DNA of 34,380 nt from a virus. The translations under genes were made by a program, and so were the position numbers. Positions within the stretch are counted from its first letter, which is position 1. The number at the start of each line of letters is the position of its first letter. Below are positions 17,573 to 24,292 of the stretch, piece by piece. The notes under the pieces were generated by a model that did not search any database, was not told the origin of the DNA, and saw only the letters and a list, made by a program, of their open reading frames with translations. The DNA is taken from positions 1 to 34,380 of the IMG/VR virus record IMGVR_UViG_3300037502_001885. One strand, 5' to 3'.

Positions 17573-18670
17573 ATGAAAATTGCCGTGTACGCCATCAGCA
17601 AGAATGAAGAACAATTTGTCCAGCGGTTTTGCGAATCAGCAAAAGATGCTGACCTCATTCTTATTGCTGACACAGGATCGACAGACAACACGCAAGCCGT
17701 TGCCATCAATTGCGGCGCTGTTGTCCATGAAATCTGCGTCAAGCCTTGGCGCTTTGATAAGGCCAGAGACACGGCTTTGGCGTTGATTCCGGGAGACTAC
17801 GATGTCTGCATTTCCCTCGACTTGGATGAAGTCTTGGAGCCGGGATGGCGTGAGGAAATCGAGCGTGTATGGAAGGCCGACACAACACGGCTACGCTACA
17901 AGTTTGATTGGGGTTGTGGGATCAGCTTCTTCTACGAGAAGATTCATCACCGCCACGGTTACCACTGGCATCACCCGGTCCATGAATATCCCCGTCCTGA
18001 CGGCAGGATTACAGAGGTCTACGCCCACACGGACAAGCTGCTCGTAAGCCATCATCCTGACCCGACAAAAAGCCGTGGGCAATACATGCCGTTGCTTGAA
18101 TTGGCCGTCAAAGAAGACCCGTATTGCCCCCGTAATGCCTTCTACCATGCCCGTGAGTTGACGTTCTATTCACGCTGGGACGAGGCCATTGTGGCGCTCA
18201 AGAAATACCTTGAGATGCCAGAAGCCAATTGGCCCAACGAACGCTGCTATGCCATGAGGCTTTTGGGCAAGGCGTATGGCGAGAAAGGCCATACAGCCGA
18301 GGCTCTCAAATGGTTGCGTCTAGCCGTTGCTGAAGCTCCGGGAACCCGTGAGCCTTGGGTTGAACTGAGCATCCAATGCTACCGCCTTAGCCTGTGGGCC
18401 GAGTCTTATGCTGCTGCCAAATCTGCTTTGGGAATCAAGGACAAGGCGCTGGTCTACACAATGGACCCGTCTGTTTGGACTGAGAAGCCTTGGGACTATG
18501 CCAGCATTGCCGCATGGAATCTTGGCCTAAAAGAAGAGGCTATTCAACTGTGCCAAAAGGCACTAGAATTGGCCCCCAATGACGCTCGGATTCATAACAA
18601 TCTGCGCCACATGACAGGACAAGACCCTATTGTTTCTTTTGATGTGGTGAAAAATGGCGAGCATTCCTGA
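17573..18670 (+). CDS. Family 2 glycosyltransferase with TPR-like C-terminus
   Basis: A 365-aa protein. The GT-A domain begins at the N-terminus ('MKIAVYAISKNEEQFVQRFCES'), with the nucleotide-binding D33-T-G-S-T-D and the metal-binding D83-L-D85-E. His/Trp-rich 'HHRHGYHWHHPVHEYPRPDG' follows. Residues ~160-350 are TPR-like helix pairs ('EAIVALKKYLEMPEANWPNERCYAMRLLGKAYGEKG', 'EEAIQLCQKALELAPNDARIHNN'), which may bind a protein substrate. It transfers a sugar from a nucleotide-sugar to an unknown acceptor. Neighbouring collagen-like GPT fibres are attractive substrates, since GPT threonines in bacterial collagen-like proteins such as Bacillus BclA are O-glycosylated. Host surface modification is the alternative. 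Confidence 0.85.
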   Translation: MKIAVYAISKNEEQFVQRFCESAKDADLILIADTGSTDNTQAVAINCGAVVHEICVKPWRFDKARDTALALIPGDYDVCISLDLDEVLEPGWREEIERVWKADTTRLRYKFDWGCGISFFYEKIHHRHGYHWHHPVHEYPRPDGRITEVYAHTDKLLVSHHPDPTKSRGQYMPLLELAVKEDPYCPRNAFYHARELTFYSRWDEAIVALKKYLEMPEANWPNERCYAMRLLGKAYGEKGHTAEALKWLRLAVAEAPGTREPWVELSIQCYRLSLWAESYAAAKSALGIKDKALVYTMDPSVWTEKPWDYASIAAWNLGLKEEAIQLCQKALELAPNDARIHNNLRHMTGQDPIVSFDVVKNGEHS

Positions 18671-18830
18671 AACAGAAGCTAGATTAAACAGTCACGAGGC
18701 TGTTTGCGCTTTGCGCTACGAGCAAATCAACGCTCGACTCAAAAGGCTAGAAAGCATCCTCATCAAGACGGCTGGCATCATGATTGTCAGCATGGCCGGA
18801 ATTCTTTGGGCGTCAATCGCCAAGTGGTGA
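18654..18830 (+). CDS. XhlA-like small membrane protein of lysis cassette (58 aa)
   Basis: ATG 18654 overlaps the end of the glycosyltransferase gene by 17 bases. The 58-aa product has an N-terminal 'NSHEAVCALRYEQINARLKRLESIL' helix and one C-terminal membrane segment ('IMIVSMAGILWASIA'). This layout is common in small phage proteins encoded just before holins (haemolysin XhlA-like). It would sit in the inner membrane with the helix in the cytoplasm and may assist the holin. It ends with TGA overlapping the next ATG (ATGA). Confidence 0.7.
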   Translation: MASIPETEARLNSHEAVCALRYEQINARLKRLESILIKTAGIMIVSMAGILWASIAKW

Positions 18831-18922
18831 TGAAAGACTGGCTAATCTCATTGATGGCCGCTGCGGCTTTGGTGTGGTTAGTCATCTGGTGTGTTTACAT
18901 TTTTCTATGGGCATTCGTTTAA
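18830..18922 (+). CDS. Tiny single-pass membrane peptide (30 aa)
   Basis: ATG 18830 shares bases with the preceding stop (ATGA), which suggests coupled translation. The 30-aa peptide is nearly all hydrophobic ('LMAAAALVWLVIWCVYIFLW') with a charged MKDW start. It lies in the lysis cassette. It could be an accessory holin, a holin regulator or simply a spacer ORF. No family is recognised. Confidence 0.45.
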   Translation: MKDWLISLMAAAALVWLVIWCVYIFLWAFV

Positions 18923-18987
18923 AGATTGCAATTGGAATTGTGATTCTCTGGTGGCTGCTCATGGTCGCCAGAATGGTAGTGGGGTAA
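18907..18987 (+). CDS. Tiny single-pass membrane peptide (26 aa)
   Basis: ATG 18907 lies inside the end of the previous micro-ORF. The 26-aa peptide has a short basic N-terminus (MGIRLK) and one membrane segment ('IAIGIVILWWLLMVARMVV'). It ends three bases before the next gene. Translation could be coupled through the short overlap. Function unknown; a lysis accessory role is inferred from position. Confidence 0.4.
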   Translation: MGIRLKIAIGIVILWWLLMVARMVVG

Positions 18988-18990
18988 AGT

Positions 18991-19443
18991 ATGTTGGCCG
19001 AACTTGCAGCAGCTAACGCAGCATTTGCAGTAATCAAAGAAGCTGTTGCAAACAGTGGCGAACTACTAGCCGCTGGACAAAAGCTATACGAGTATTTTGA
19101 TGCCAAAAGCGCGATACAGCGCAAGTATGAAGAGAAGGCCAAAGGGTCCAAGGCATCTGATCTTGAAGAGTTTATGGCTCTTGAACAACTCAAGAACCAA
19201 GAAGCCGAACTCAAGCGGATGATGATTTACTATGGTCGTGCTGGTCTATGGACAGACTGGTTGCGATTCCAATCTCAGGCCAAAAGAAAGCGCGAAGAAG
19301 CCAAGAAACAGGAATTGGCTGCTGCGGCTCGTCGCAAGGATGCTATTGTGCAAGGTGCGCTATGGACCTTTGCTGCGGCTTTGCTTGGTGTCTTGATTGG
19401 AATTGGCTTTTGGCTTTTGTTTATTGTAAAAGGAAGGGGCTGA
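18991..19443 (+). CDS. Coiled-coil protein with C-terminal membrane anchor
   Basis: A 150-aa protein. Residues ~1-110 are helical and rich in Ala, Lys and Glu ('QLKNQEAELKRMMIYYGRAGLWTDWLRFQSQAKRKREEAKK'), with one C-terminal membrane segment ('ALWTFAAALLGVLIGIGFWLLFIV') and a basic tail KGRG. There is no signal peptide, so the coiled coil probably faces the cytoplasm. It lies between the small membrane peptides and the holin, with one base between it and the holin gene. It may be a holin partner; the orientation does not fit a classical i-spanin. I do not recognise a named family. Confidence 0.65.
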   Translation: MLAELAAANAAFAVIKEAVANSGELLAAGQKLYEYFDAKSAIQRKYEEKAKGSKASDLEEFMALEQLKNQEAELKRMMIYYGRAGLWTDWLRFQSQAKRKREEAKKQELAAAARRKDAIVQGALWTFAAALLGVLIGIGFWLLFIVKGRG

Positions 19444-19444
19444 A

Positions 19445-19948
19445 ATGCTTTCTCTGTTGTCTACCCTTGGAGGTCTTTTAATCTCCGGTCTGCCGAAGCT
19501 GCTGGAATACTTCCAAAACAAGTCTGACCAGAAGCACGAGCTTGAGCTTGCTCGGATTCAAACCGAGCGTGAGCTTCAATTGGCAGCGGCTGGCTTTGCT
19601 GCTCAAGCCAAAATCGAGGAAATCCGCACCGACCAGATTGCCATGCAGACAGACGCCCAGATGACTGAGGCGGCTCTCAAGCATGACGAGAAAGTGCTTG
19701 AAAAGGCAAGTCGTTGGGTGGCAAACTATGTTGGCACTGTGCGTCCTACCGTAACGTACATCTTTGTGTTTGAGCTTGTTGCCATCAACGCATTCATGTG
19801 TTACTACCTGTACGCACATCCTGAATTGATCCAGTCGATTGATGACGTTCTGCGTTACTCTGACATTGTGTTCAGCAGCGATGAAATGGCGATGCTTGGC
19901 GGCATCATCGGATTCTGGTTCGGTTCTCGTAACTGGGGCAAGAAGTGA
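19445..19948 (+). CDS. Holin of the 3-TM (GTA holin-like) superfamily
   Basis: A 167-aa protein with an N-terminal hydrophobic stretch ('LLSTLGGLLISGLPKLLEYF'), a long charged helix (residues ~27-90, 'HELELARIQTERELQLAAAG'), then 'RWVANYVGTVRPTVTYIFVFELVAINAFMCYYLYA' and a last hydrophobic segment 'MAMLGGIIGFWFGSRNWGKK'. The R(P)TVTY helix and the final FWFGSR are recognisable features of the 3-TM holin family, which releases or activates the endolysin at the inner membrane. The TGA overlaps the GTG start of the endolysin by 4 bases, so holin and lysin are co-translated. Confidence 0.8.
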   Translation: MLSLLSTLGGLLISGLPKLLEYFQNKSDQKHELELARIQTERELQLAAAGFAAQAKIEEIRTDQIAMQTDAQMTEAALKHDEKVLEKASRWVANYVGTVRPTVTYIFVFELVAINAFMCYYLYAHPELIQSIDDVLRYSDIVFSSDEMAMLGGIIGFWFGSRNWGKK

Positions 19949-20469
19949 AATTGTCCAAAGCTGGCGAAGATCTGATGCACCGTTACGAGGGTTTTCGTAA
20001 CAAGCCATACCTTTGCCCAGCCCACATCTGGACAATCGGCTACGGGCATGTTCTGTATCAAGAGCAGATCAGACTGCCTGTGGTCAGGCCGGAAGGTCGC
20101 GCAGACATTCCGATGACAAGAAAAGAAATGCCATTAAAGGCGGAGGACAATCGTGTCTGGAGCAAAGAGGAAATCAAAGAACTATTCCGTGCTGACGTTG
20201 CAAGTTTTGAACGTGGTGTTTTACGACTTGTTCCCGGCGTGGTTGGCCGTCAAGGCAGCTTTGACGCTTTGGTCAGCTTTGCCTTCAATGCTGGACTAGG
20301 AAACCTTCAGCGTTCGACCATACGCATGAAAGCCAACAGAGGCGACTGGGAAGGCGCTGCTGAGGCTTTCATGGCATGGACGAAAGGTGGCGGCAAAGTA
20401 TTGCCGGGTCTGGTGAAGAGGCGACAAGCAGAAATCGCACTCTTCCTGTCAGACGTTACGACTGCTTAA
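19945..20469 (+). CDS. Endolysin, GH24 lysozyme-like muramidase
   Basis: A 174-aa lysozyme cutting the MurNAc-GlcNAc bond. The catalytic loop is near the N-terminus: E15 in 'HRYEGF', and T30 in 'IWTIGYGH'. The Asp expected between them in T4 lysozyme is a Cys (C24 in 'YLCPAHIW'), a variation known in other phage GH24 proteins. The C-terminal half carries the usual 'FDALVSFAFNAGLGNLQRSTIRMKANRGDWEGAAEAFMAWTKGGGKVLPGLVKRRQAE'. No signal or anchor sequence is seen, so export would depend on the holin. Start is GTG 19945 overlapping the holin stop. The 3' end overlaps the convergent MazG gene by 14 bases. Confidence 0.9.
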   Translation: MKLSKAGEDLMHRYEGFRNKPYLCPAHIWTIGYGHVLYQEQIRLPVVRPEGRADIPMTRKEMPLKAEDNRVWSKEEIKELFRADVASFERGVLRLVPGVVGRQGSFDALVSFAFNAGLGNLQRSTIRMKANRGDWEGAAEAFMAWTKGGGKVLPGLVKRRQAEIALFLSDVTTA

Positions 20470-20878
20470 CAAAGATTCCGTCTTTGTTCATGTGGCCTTT
20501 GCGGTCCTTGATTTCATCATAGGCTTGGTACATGCAGTTGACCAAATTTACATCTGCAAGAGCGCAGCCATTGATGAGCGTGACCATCACATCGCCAACG
20601 GCATCCTTGTACTTGTCCAGCCACATTTTGTAGACCGGCGCATCTTTCGACACGCCAGTTTGTTGTAGGACGTACAAGGCTGTCGCAGCCTCCAGCAACT
20701 CGCCGCATTCCTCAAGCGTTTTTTGCGCTTGGGCTTTGGCGGTGCTGTTGGGGATGATCTTTCGAGCTTCGGCCCAGCGGATCACCAGCAGCTCCAGCTC
20801 GCGGTAGCTTGTCGGTTTGCTCATGATGTTGCGTCTTTCTAGCAGCTCCAGCTCGCGGTAGCTTGTCGGTTTGCTCAT
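20456..20878 (-). CDS. MazG-like nucleotide pyrophosphohydrolase, duplicated N-terminus
   Basis: The core protein (122 aa from ATG 20824) is an all-helical MazG-like enzyme, which hydrolyses NTPs or dNTPs to monophosphates. Metal-binding residues are visible in 'KTLEECGELLEAA' (E38, E39, E42) and 'KYKDAVGDVMVTLINGC' (D74, D78). A perfect 54-bp tandem duplication gives a second ATG at 20878. That outer start overlaps the stop of the upstream gene (ATGA) and would add 18 residues repeating 'MSKPTSYRELELL'. Both copies carry the same upstream bases, so either start may be used. I give the outer one because of the coupling. The 3' end overlaps the convergent endolysin. Confidence 0.82.
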   Translation of the reverse strand: MSKPTSYRELELLERRNIMSKPTSYRELELLVIRWAEARKIIPNSTAKAQAQKTLEECGELLEAATALYVLQQTGVSKDAPVYKMWLDKYKDAVGDVMVTLINGCALADVNLVNCMYQAYDEIKDRKGHMNKDGIFVKQS

Positions 20879-20894
20879 GATGTTGCGTCTTTCT
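20787..20894. repeat. Perfect 54-bp tandem duplication at MazG start
   Basis: Copy 1 is 20787-20840 and copy 2 is 20841-20894. All 54 positions agree, and the match breaks on both outer sides. The unit is a multiple of three and contains the ATG and upstream bases of the MazG gene. It marks the place where G+C content rises. Its perfection suggests either a very recent event or an assembly artefact. Confidence 0.97.
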
Positions 20895-21330
20895 GTTTGT
20901 GGTCGTTGATGAGGTTCAACAGGCGCACGGCATCGCGCTGTTCGCGCCTGGTGGCCTGCAGCTGCATGTCGTTGGTGGCGTTGAGGGCATCGCCCATCGC
21001 GTGGAATTCCTCGCCGGTGGCCCCGTACTTGCCCGTGCGGGCGTGACGCTCCTTCACGGCACGGATCGCGGCCAGGCCTGCCTCGGTGATGGCACGGTAC
21101 TCGGGCGTGTCGAACACTTCGCCGGCCATGACGTAGCCCCAATTCAGGCGGAAGGCCAGGGTGTTGACCGTGTACTCGTCAGCTGTTCCGTCGCGCAGCT
21201 TGTCCAGCTCGGAATGAGGGATCAGCTGCAGGCCGGTGTCGTCGCTGGTGTTGTGCCGAATGGTGATCGGCAGCGTGCCCTCGGCGTAGCGCGGGCGGTA
21301 CTTCTTGCGCGGCTTTTTACTGTTGGGCAC
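20875..21330 (-). CDS. Conserved phage hypothetical protein
   Basis: A 151-aa protein from GTG 21330, with a basic N-terminus ('NSKKPRKKYRPRYAEG'), then 'PITIRHNTSDDTGLQLIPHSELDKL', and a helical C-terminal half ('AITEAGLAAIRAVKERHARTG', 'LNATNDMQLQATRREQRDAVRLLNLIND'). I do not recognise the function. It starts 7 bases after the Gp157 gene stop and overlaps the MazG start, so it belongs to the leftward early operon. The basic start could bind nucleic acid. Confidence 0.7.
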   Translation of the reverse strand: MPNSKKPRKKYRPRYAEGTLPITIRHNTSDDTGLQLIPHSELDKLRDGTADEYTVNTLAFRLNWGYVMAGEVFDTPEYRAITEAGLAAIRAVKERHARTGKYGATGEEFHAMGDALNATNDMQLQATRREQRDAVRLLNLINDHKQKDATS

Positions 21331-21337
21331 GGCAACC

Positions 21338-21937
21338 TCACCGGATCGTAAGGCGGTAGCTGGTGGGGTTCAGCTTGGCGAAGGGCTTGCAGGCTTCTGG
21401 GTCAGCCTTCACGGCTTCCAGCACGGCCCGCTTGTCCACGTCCAGGTCAACAGTCGCGGCCACGTTGCGGGTGTCCATCTGGTCGAGCACGTCGCGCACA
21501 TCGTCCTCGGACCACTCGGGCGGCACCTCAATGCGGATCGTGCGGCGCAGGTATTGCGTGGGCACCTGGGTGATCGTGTCGGTGACCTCGCAGCTGGGCG
21601 GGTTCTTGGCCAGGTTCAGCGTGAACTCGGGCAGCGCCAGCGGCAGCTTGAGGCCGCTGTTCATGACGCCCACCTGGGCGTACATCATCAGGCTGTCGTA
21701 GCGGTGCTCCATGGCCTTGGCGGACTCGGCCATGCGCTTGGCGTGGGCCTTGCGGGTCTCAGCGTCTGCCTTGACCTGCAGGGCGTAGGCGACCACGGCG
21801 CGAATCTTGGTCTCCACGTCGCCCTGGATGGACTCGATGGTGTCCATAACCACCTCGGGCGGCAGGTCGGTGTCCTGCAGCGCGGACAGCTGCTGCTGGT
21901 ACTGGTCAATGATTTCAAACAGGTTGGGCATGTTCAT
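21338..21937 (-). CDS. Siphovirus Gp157 family protein
   Basis: A 199-aa protein with the Gp157 pattern: 'NLFEIIDQYQQQLSALQD', then 'DTIESIQGDVETKIRAVVAYALQVKADAETRKAHAKRMAESAKAMEHR' (a long coiled coil with a conserved GD-x-E-x-K core), and a short beta C-terminus ('LPEFTLNLAKNPPSCEV'). The family is named from a Streptococcus phage Sfi protein; its biochemical role is unsettled. It is often found beside Sak4-type ATPases and SSB genes, as here, so a role in recombination or replication is likely. Starts in an ATGA overlap with the preceding gene. Confidence 0.85.
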   Translation of the reverse strand: MNMPNLFEIIDQYQQQLSALQDTDLPPEVVMDTIESIQGDVETKIRAVVAYALQVKADAETRKAHAKRMAESAKAMEHRYDSLMMYAQVGVMNSGLKLPLALPEFTLNLAKNPPSCEVTDTITQVPTQYLRRTIRIEVPPEWSEDDVRDVLDQMDTRNVAATVDLDVDKRAVLEAVKADPEACKPFAKLNPTSYRLTIR

Positions 21938-22176
21938 TTCCCCTCATGGAATTGCCGGATCGTTGTCTCCGCTTCGCGCAGGCTGCGCAGTGCGGCTTTT
22001 GGTTTGTTGGTCAGTGACCTGGCCTTGTCCATCGCGTCCTTGTAGGCGCGGACGCGCTGGTGGCTCCAGGTGGCGTAGTTGGCTGGCGTCTTGTTCAACA
22101 GGGCGGACAGCCGCCCCGTGACCTCATCGCGCTCTGCGGCTTCCTTGGCCGCCATGCGTTGAGCGTGTGTCTGCAT
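21934..22176 (-). CDS. Small helical hypothetical protein
   Basis: An 80-aa, highly charged and helical protein ('HAQRMAAKEAAERDEVTGRLSALLNK', 'RVRAYKDAMDKARSLTNKPKAALRSLREAETTIRQ'). I do not recognise a family. Its stop overlaps the Gp157 start (ATGA), and it begins 6 bases after the SSB-like gene, so it is co-translated with the recombination genes. Confidence 0.65.
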   Translation of the reverse strand: MQTHAQRMAAKEAAERDEVTGRLSALLNKTPANYATWSHQRVRAYKDAMDKARSLTNKPKAALRSLREAETTIRQFHEGK

Positions 22177-22182
22177 GGCGGC

Positions 22183-22842
22183 TCAGTTAAAAGGGATGTC
22201 GTCGTCCATGTGGTCATTGCCACCCTGGCCATAGCTGAAGTCGGCATGGCCACCAGCCTGGTGGTGCTGCTGCGGCGCGGGCTTGTTCTTGAGCGGGCGG
22301 TCCTGCAGCACGGCGATCATCTTGGCCAACTGGCCAGGGCCGGACTGTTCCAGGATTTCCTTGGGCGTGATGAGCTTGTTCGGCTCGTAGCAGCCCACGA
22401 TGGTCATCTTCCAGTCGGTGGTGCCGTTGTTCTTCTGGTATTCCTCGCGCACCAGCAGCAGGCCGATGGGCTTGTTCATCAGCTCGGGGAACACGGTGGC
22501 CTGGACCATGACTTCCTGGCGAGCCTGGGGGTCGTACTTCTTGATCTGCGCGGTCTTGGCGGCAATGGTGCGCAGGGAGAGGCAGGTCATCAGCGCGTCG
22601 ATCACCTTGCGGCCATACAGCTCTTTGCCATCGGCGCTGACGGTCCACACGGTCAGGTAGTCGGCGGTCTGGCCGGACTCGGCCTTGAATGCGAACTCGA
22701 TGCCCTGCGTGCCCTTGTCGGACTGCACAAACTCGGCGCGGGTGAACACGCCTTTGTAGCTGCCCTTCTCGTTGATGCGAGCGGCCACACCGACTTGCTT
22801 GGCGTTGTTGGTGTTGAGGTTGTATTGATAGACGGGTTGCAT
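22183..22842 (-). CDS. Single-stranded DNA-binding protein (phage type) with acidic SSB-like tip
   Basis: A 219-aa protein. The first ~160 residues form a beta-rich core ('GVAARINEKGSYKGVFTRAEFVQSDKGTQGIEFAFKAE', 'LYGRKVIDALMTCLSLR', 'DWKMTIVGCY'). A low-complexity Gln/His/Gly linker follows, and the protein ends in 'MDDDIPFN', almost identical to the DDDIPF tip by which bacterial SSB proteins recruit partners. It should coat single-stranded DNA during replication and recombination. The ribosome site AAAGGAA lies before ATG 22842. It is encoded beside the Sak4-like ATPase, a common functional pair. The core does not look like standard bacterial SSB, so the tip may be a convergent feature. Confidence 0.75.
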   Translation of the reverse strand: MQPVYQYNLNTNNAKQVGVAARINEKGSYKGVFTRAEFVQSDKGTQGIEFAFKAESGQTADYLTVWTVSADGKELYGRKVIDALMTCLSLRTIAAKTAQIKKYDPQARQEVMVQATVFPELMNKPIGLLLVREEYQKNNGTTDWKMTIVGCYEPNKLITPKEILEQSGPGQLAKMIAVLQDRPLKNKPAPQQHHQAGGHADFSYGQGGNDHMDDDIPFN

Positions 22843-22907
22843 GGTGGATTCCTTTCATTCATGCAGATTTGGATGGCTTTCGCGGTGCCATCCGACCGTG
22901 GGGAAAA

Positions 22908-23582
22908 TCAGGCGGCTTCCTGCTCGGCTTGCTCGTCCATGCCGATGCCGTAGTAGCTGCAGATGGTGTCGTCCACCATGGCCAAGTCGTTTTCGACCTG
23001 GGTGTCGGCGAACATGCCCAGCGGCGACTTGCAGGTGTCGTTGCCGCTGTTCTGGGTGGCAAACAGGTATTGACCATCGCGCACCACGGTTCGCAGCACG
23101 ATGGTGACCATGCCCTCGGGCGTGATCTTTTCGTCCAGCAGCTTGCCAATGGTCTTCATCTTGACCTTGCCGAAGTCATCGCTCTGCGTGTGGCAGAGGA
23201 TGTAGACCCGGCGGTCGTCGGCCAGCTCAGTGGCGGCCTTGAGGATGTCCCAGGCGTGACGGCCAATCTCGGTGAACTTGTCGAAGCCCTTTTCATCGGA
23301 CCGGCGCATGAACTCGTTGGCCAGGATGTACTGGAAGTCGTCGATGACCACGACCTCATGCGGCGAGCGGCGCATCAGGCCCTCGATCTTGGCGGCGTTG
23401 TCGGTGATGAACACGTTGCCGGAACTGCCCTGGCCTCCGTTGTGCACCTTCCAGCCTTGCGCCTTGAAAGGTAGCGGCTTGCGGATCGACTGGATCAGCA
23501 GCGTCTTGGCCGGGTCGAGGTTGCGCAGGCTGGTGGATTTGCCTGTGCCAGAGTCGCCCAGGATCATGGTTGCAATGCTCAT
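22908..23582 (-). CDS. Sak4-like RecA-fold ATPase (AAA_24), single-strand annealing recombinase
   Basis: A 224-aa P-loop ATPase. Walker A is G9-D-S-G-T-G-K-S-T at the very N-terminus, and Walker B is 'EVVVIDDFQ' near residue 80. 'RRVYILCHTQ' looks like a sensor strand. This compact RecA-like core is typical of phage Sak4 proteins, which promote annealing of single strands with their SSB partner; the SSB gene is the next one downstream. ATG 23582 has AGGAGAA upstream. Its promoter region carries the repeated GCAAC/GTTGC operator cluster (23650-23678). Confidence 0.82.
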   Translation of the reverse strand: MSIATMILGDSGTGKSTSLRNLDPAKTLLIQSIRKPLPFKAQGWKVHNGGQGSSGNVFITDNAAKIEGLMRRSPHEVVVIDDFQYILANEFMRRSDEKGFDKFTEIGRHAWDILKAATELADDRRVYILCHTQSDDFGKVKMKTIGKLLDEKITPEGMVTIVLRTVVRDGQYLFATQNSGNDTCKSPLGMFADTQVENDLAMVDDTICSYYGIGMDEQAEQEAA

Positions 23583-23626
23583 AGATGGTTCTCCTGTTGA
23601 ATGTTGAATTGGCTTGCTATGGGGTC

Positions 23627-23690
23627 ATTGTGTGACCCGGCGGGTAGGCTGGCAACTGTTGAGGCAACAGTCGTTGCCAGCTTGCAACGC
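23627..23690 (-). promoter_or_regulatory. Early promoter with GCAAC/GTTGC operator cluster
   Basis: On the minus strand TTGCCA (23655-23650) and CACAAT (23632-23627) are separated by 17 bases, a good sigma70-type promoter firing into the Sak4-SSB genes. The -35 lies inside CAACAGTTGCCAG. A perfect GGCAAC-AGTC-GTTGCC inverted repeat follows at 23663-23678, and a further GTTGC-type element at 23682-23688. A repressor binding here would block RNA polymerase. Confidence 0.6.
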
Positions 23691-23693
23691 CGG

Positions 23694-24026
23694 TCAGAAC
23701 TGTTCGATTTCCCAGCCGCCCCCGTCCTTCTTCGCTCGCTTCTTCACGGCGTAAAACCGGATCGGGTAGGCGTCGGCGGCCACCTTGATCTTAACCCTGG
23801 CGTCATCCTGCCAGTGGCCCTTGACCTCATGGCACTCCAGCACGCCAGACTGGTCGAGCACGGCGAAGTCGGGGGTGTAGAAAGTGTTGTCGGCCAGGCG
23901 CAGCTTGAGGCCTTCAAAGCGGTACCAGAGGATCGCGCCCTCGCGCAGCAGCTGGCGCAGGTGTGCGTCGTATTCGGCCTCGGTCTTGTTCATCTGGCCG
24001 ACCTTGAGGCGGCCTAGCGCGAACAT
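23694..24026 (-). CDS. DUF1064-like PD-(D/E)XK nuclease
   Basis: A 110-aa protein if ATG 24026 is used, overlapping the upstream HNH gene by 13 bases. Longer (24089) and shorter (23993) starts are possible. The nuclease core is visible: 'KTEAEYDAHLRQLL' (first helix Glu), 'TFYTPDFAVL' (catalytic Asp), and 'LECHEVKGHW' (ExK). This matches small phage DUF1064-type endonucleases, proposed to resolve branched DNA. It lies between a Ref-like HNH nuclease and the Sak4 operator region, so recombination intermediates are the likely substrate. Confidence 0.75.
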   Translation of the reverse strand: MFALGRLKVGQMNKTEAEYDAHLRQLLREGAILWYRFEGLKLRLADNTFYTPDFAVLDQSGVLECHEVKGHWQDDARVKIKVAADAYPIRFYAVKKRAKKDGGGWEIEQF

Positions 24027-24292
24027 TCCGCCAGCTCTGCGAGCGTTTGCTCCAGCAGCTCGCGCTGATCCCAGAAACGTCGTTCCCATCGTTTAACTCC
24101 AAGGTGGTGGATACCGTCAGCACCCCGGTGATGGGTGAAGCAGAGCGGCATGGTTTCAAAATCCGAAGCGCGGCCCCATCCGTCCTTTCGCAGGTGGTGC
24201 ACTTCGGCTGGTGTTGTGCCCAGGCGCAGTCGTCGGCAGACGATGCAGCCCAGGCTGGCCACGCGGCCCATGTGGGCCTGCGCGGGTGTCAC
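24014..24292 (-). CDS. Ref/YbcO-like HNH nuclease
   Basis: A 92-aa protein with C16-x-x-C19 ('GCIVCRR'), 'AEVHHLRKDGWGRASDFETMPLCFTHHRGADGIHH' and 'WERRFWDQRELLEQTL'. This spacing of Cys and His residues matches small phage HNH nucleases related to P1 Ref and E. coli YbcO, some of which act with RecA. The start is GTG 24292, which overlaps the preceding stop (GTGA), or ATG 24271. It overlaps the DUF1064-like gene at its end. Substrate specificity is not visible. Confidence 0.78.
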   Translation of the reverse strand: MTPAQAHMGRVASLGCIVCRRLRLGTTPAEVHHLRKDGWGRASDFETMPLCFTHHRGADGIHHLGVKRWERRFWDQRELLEQTLAELAECSR

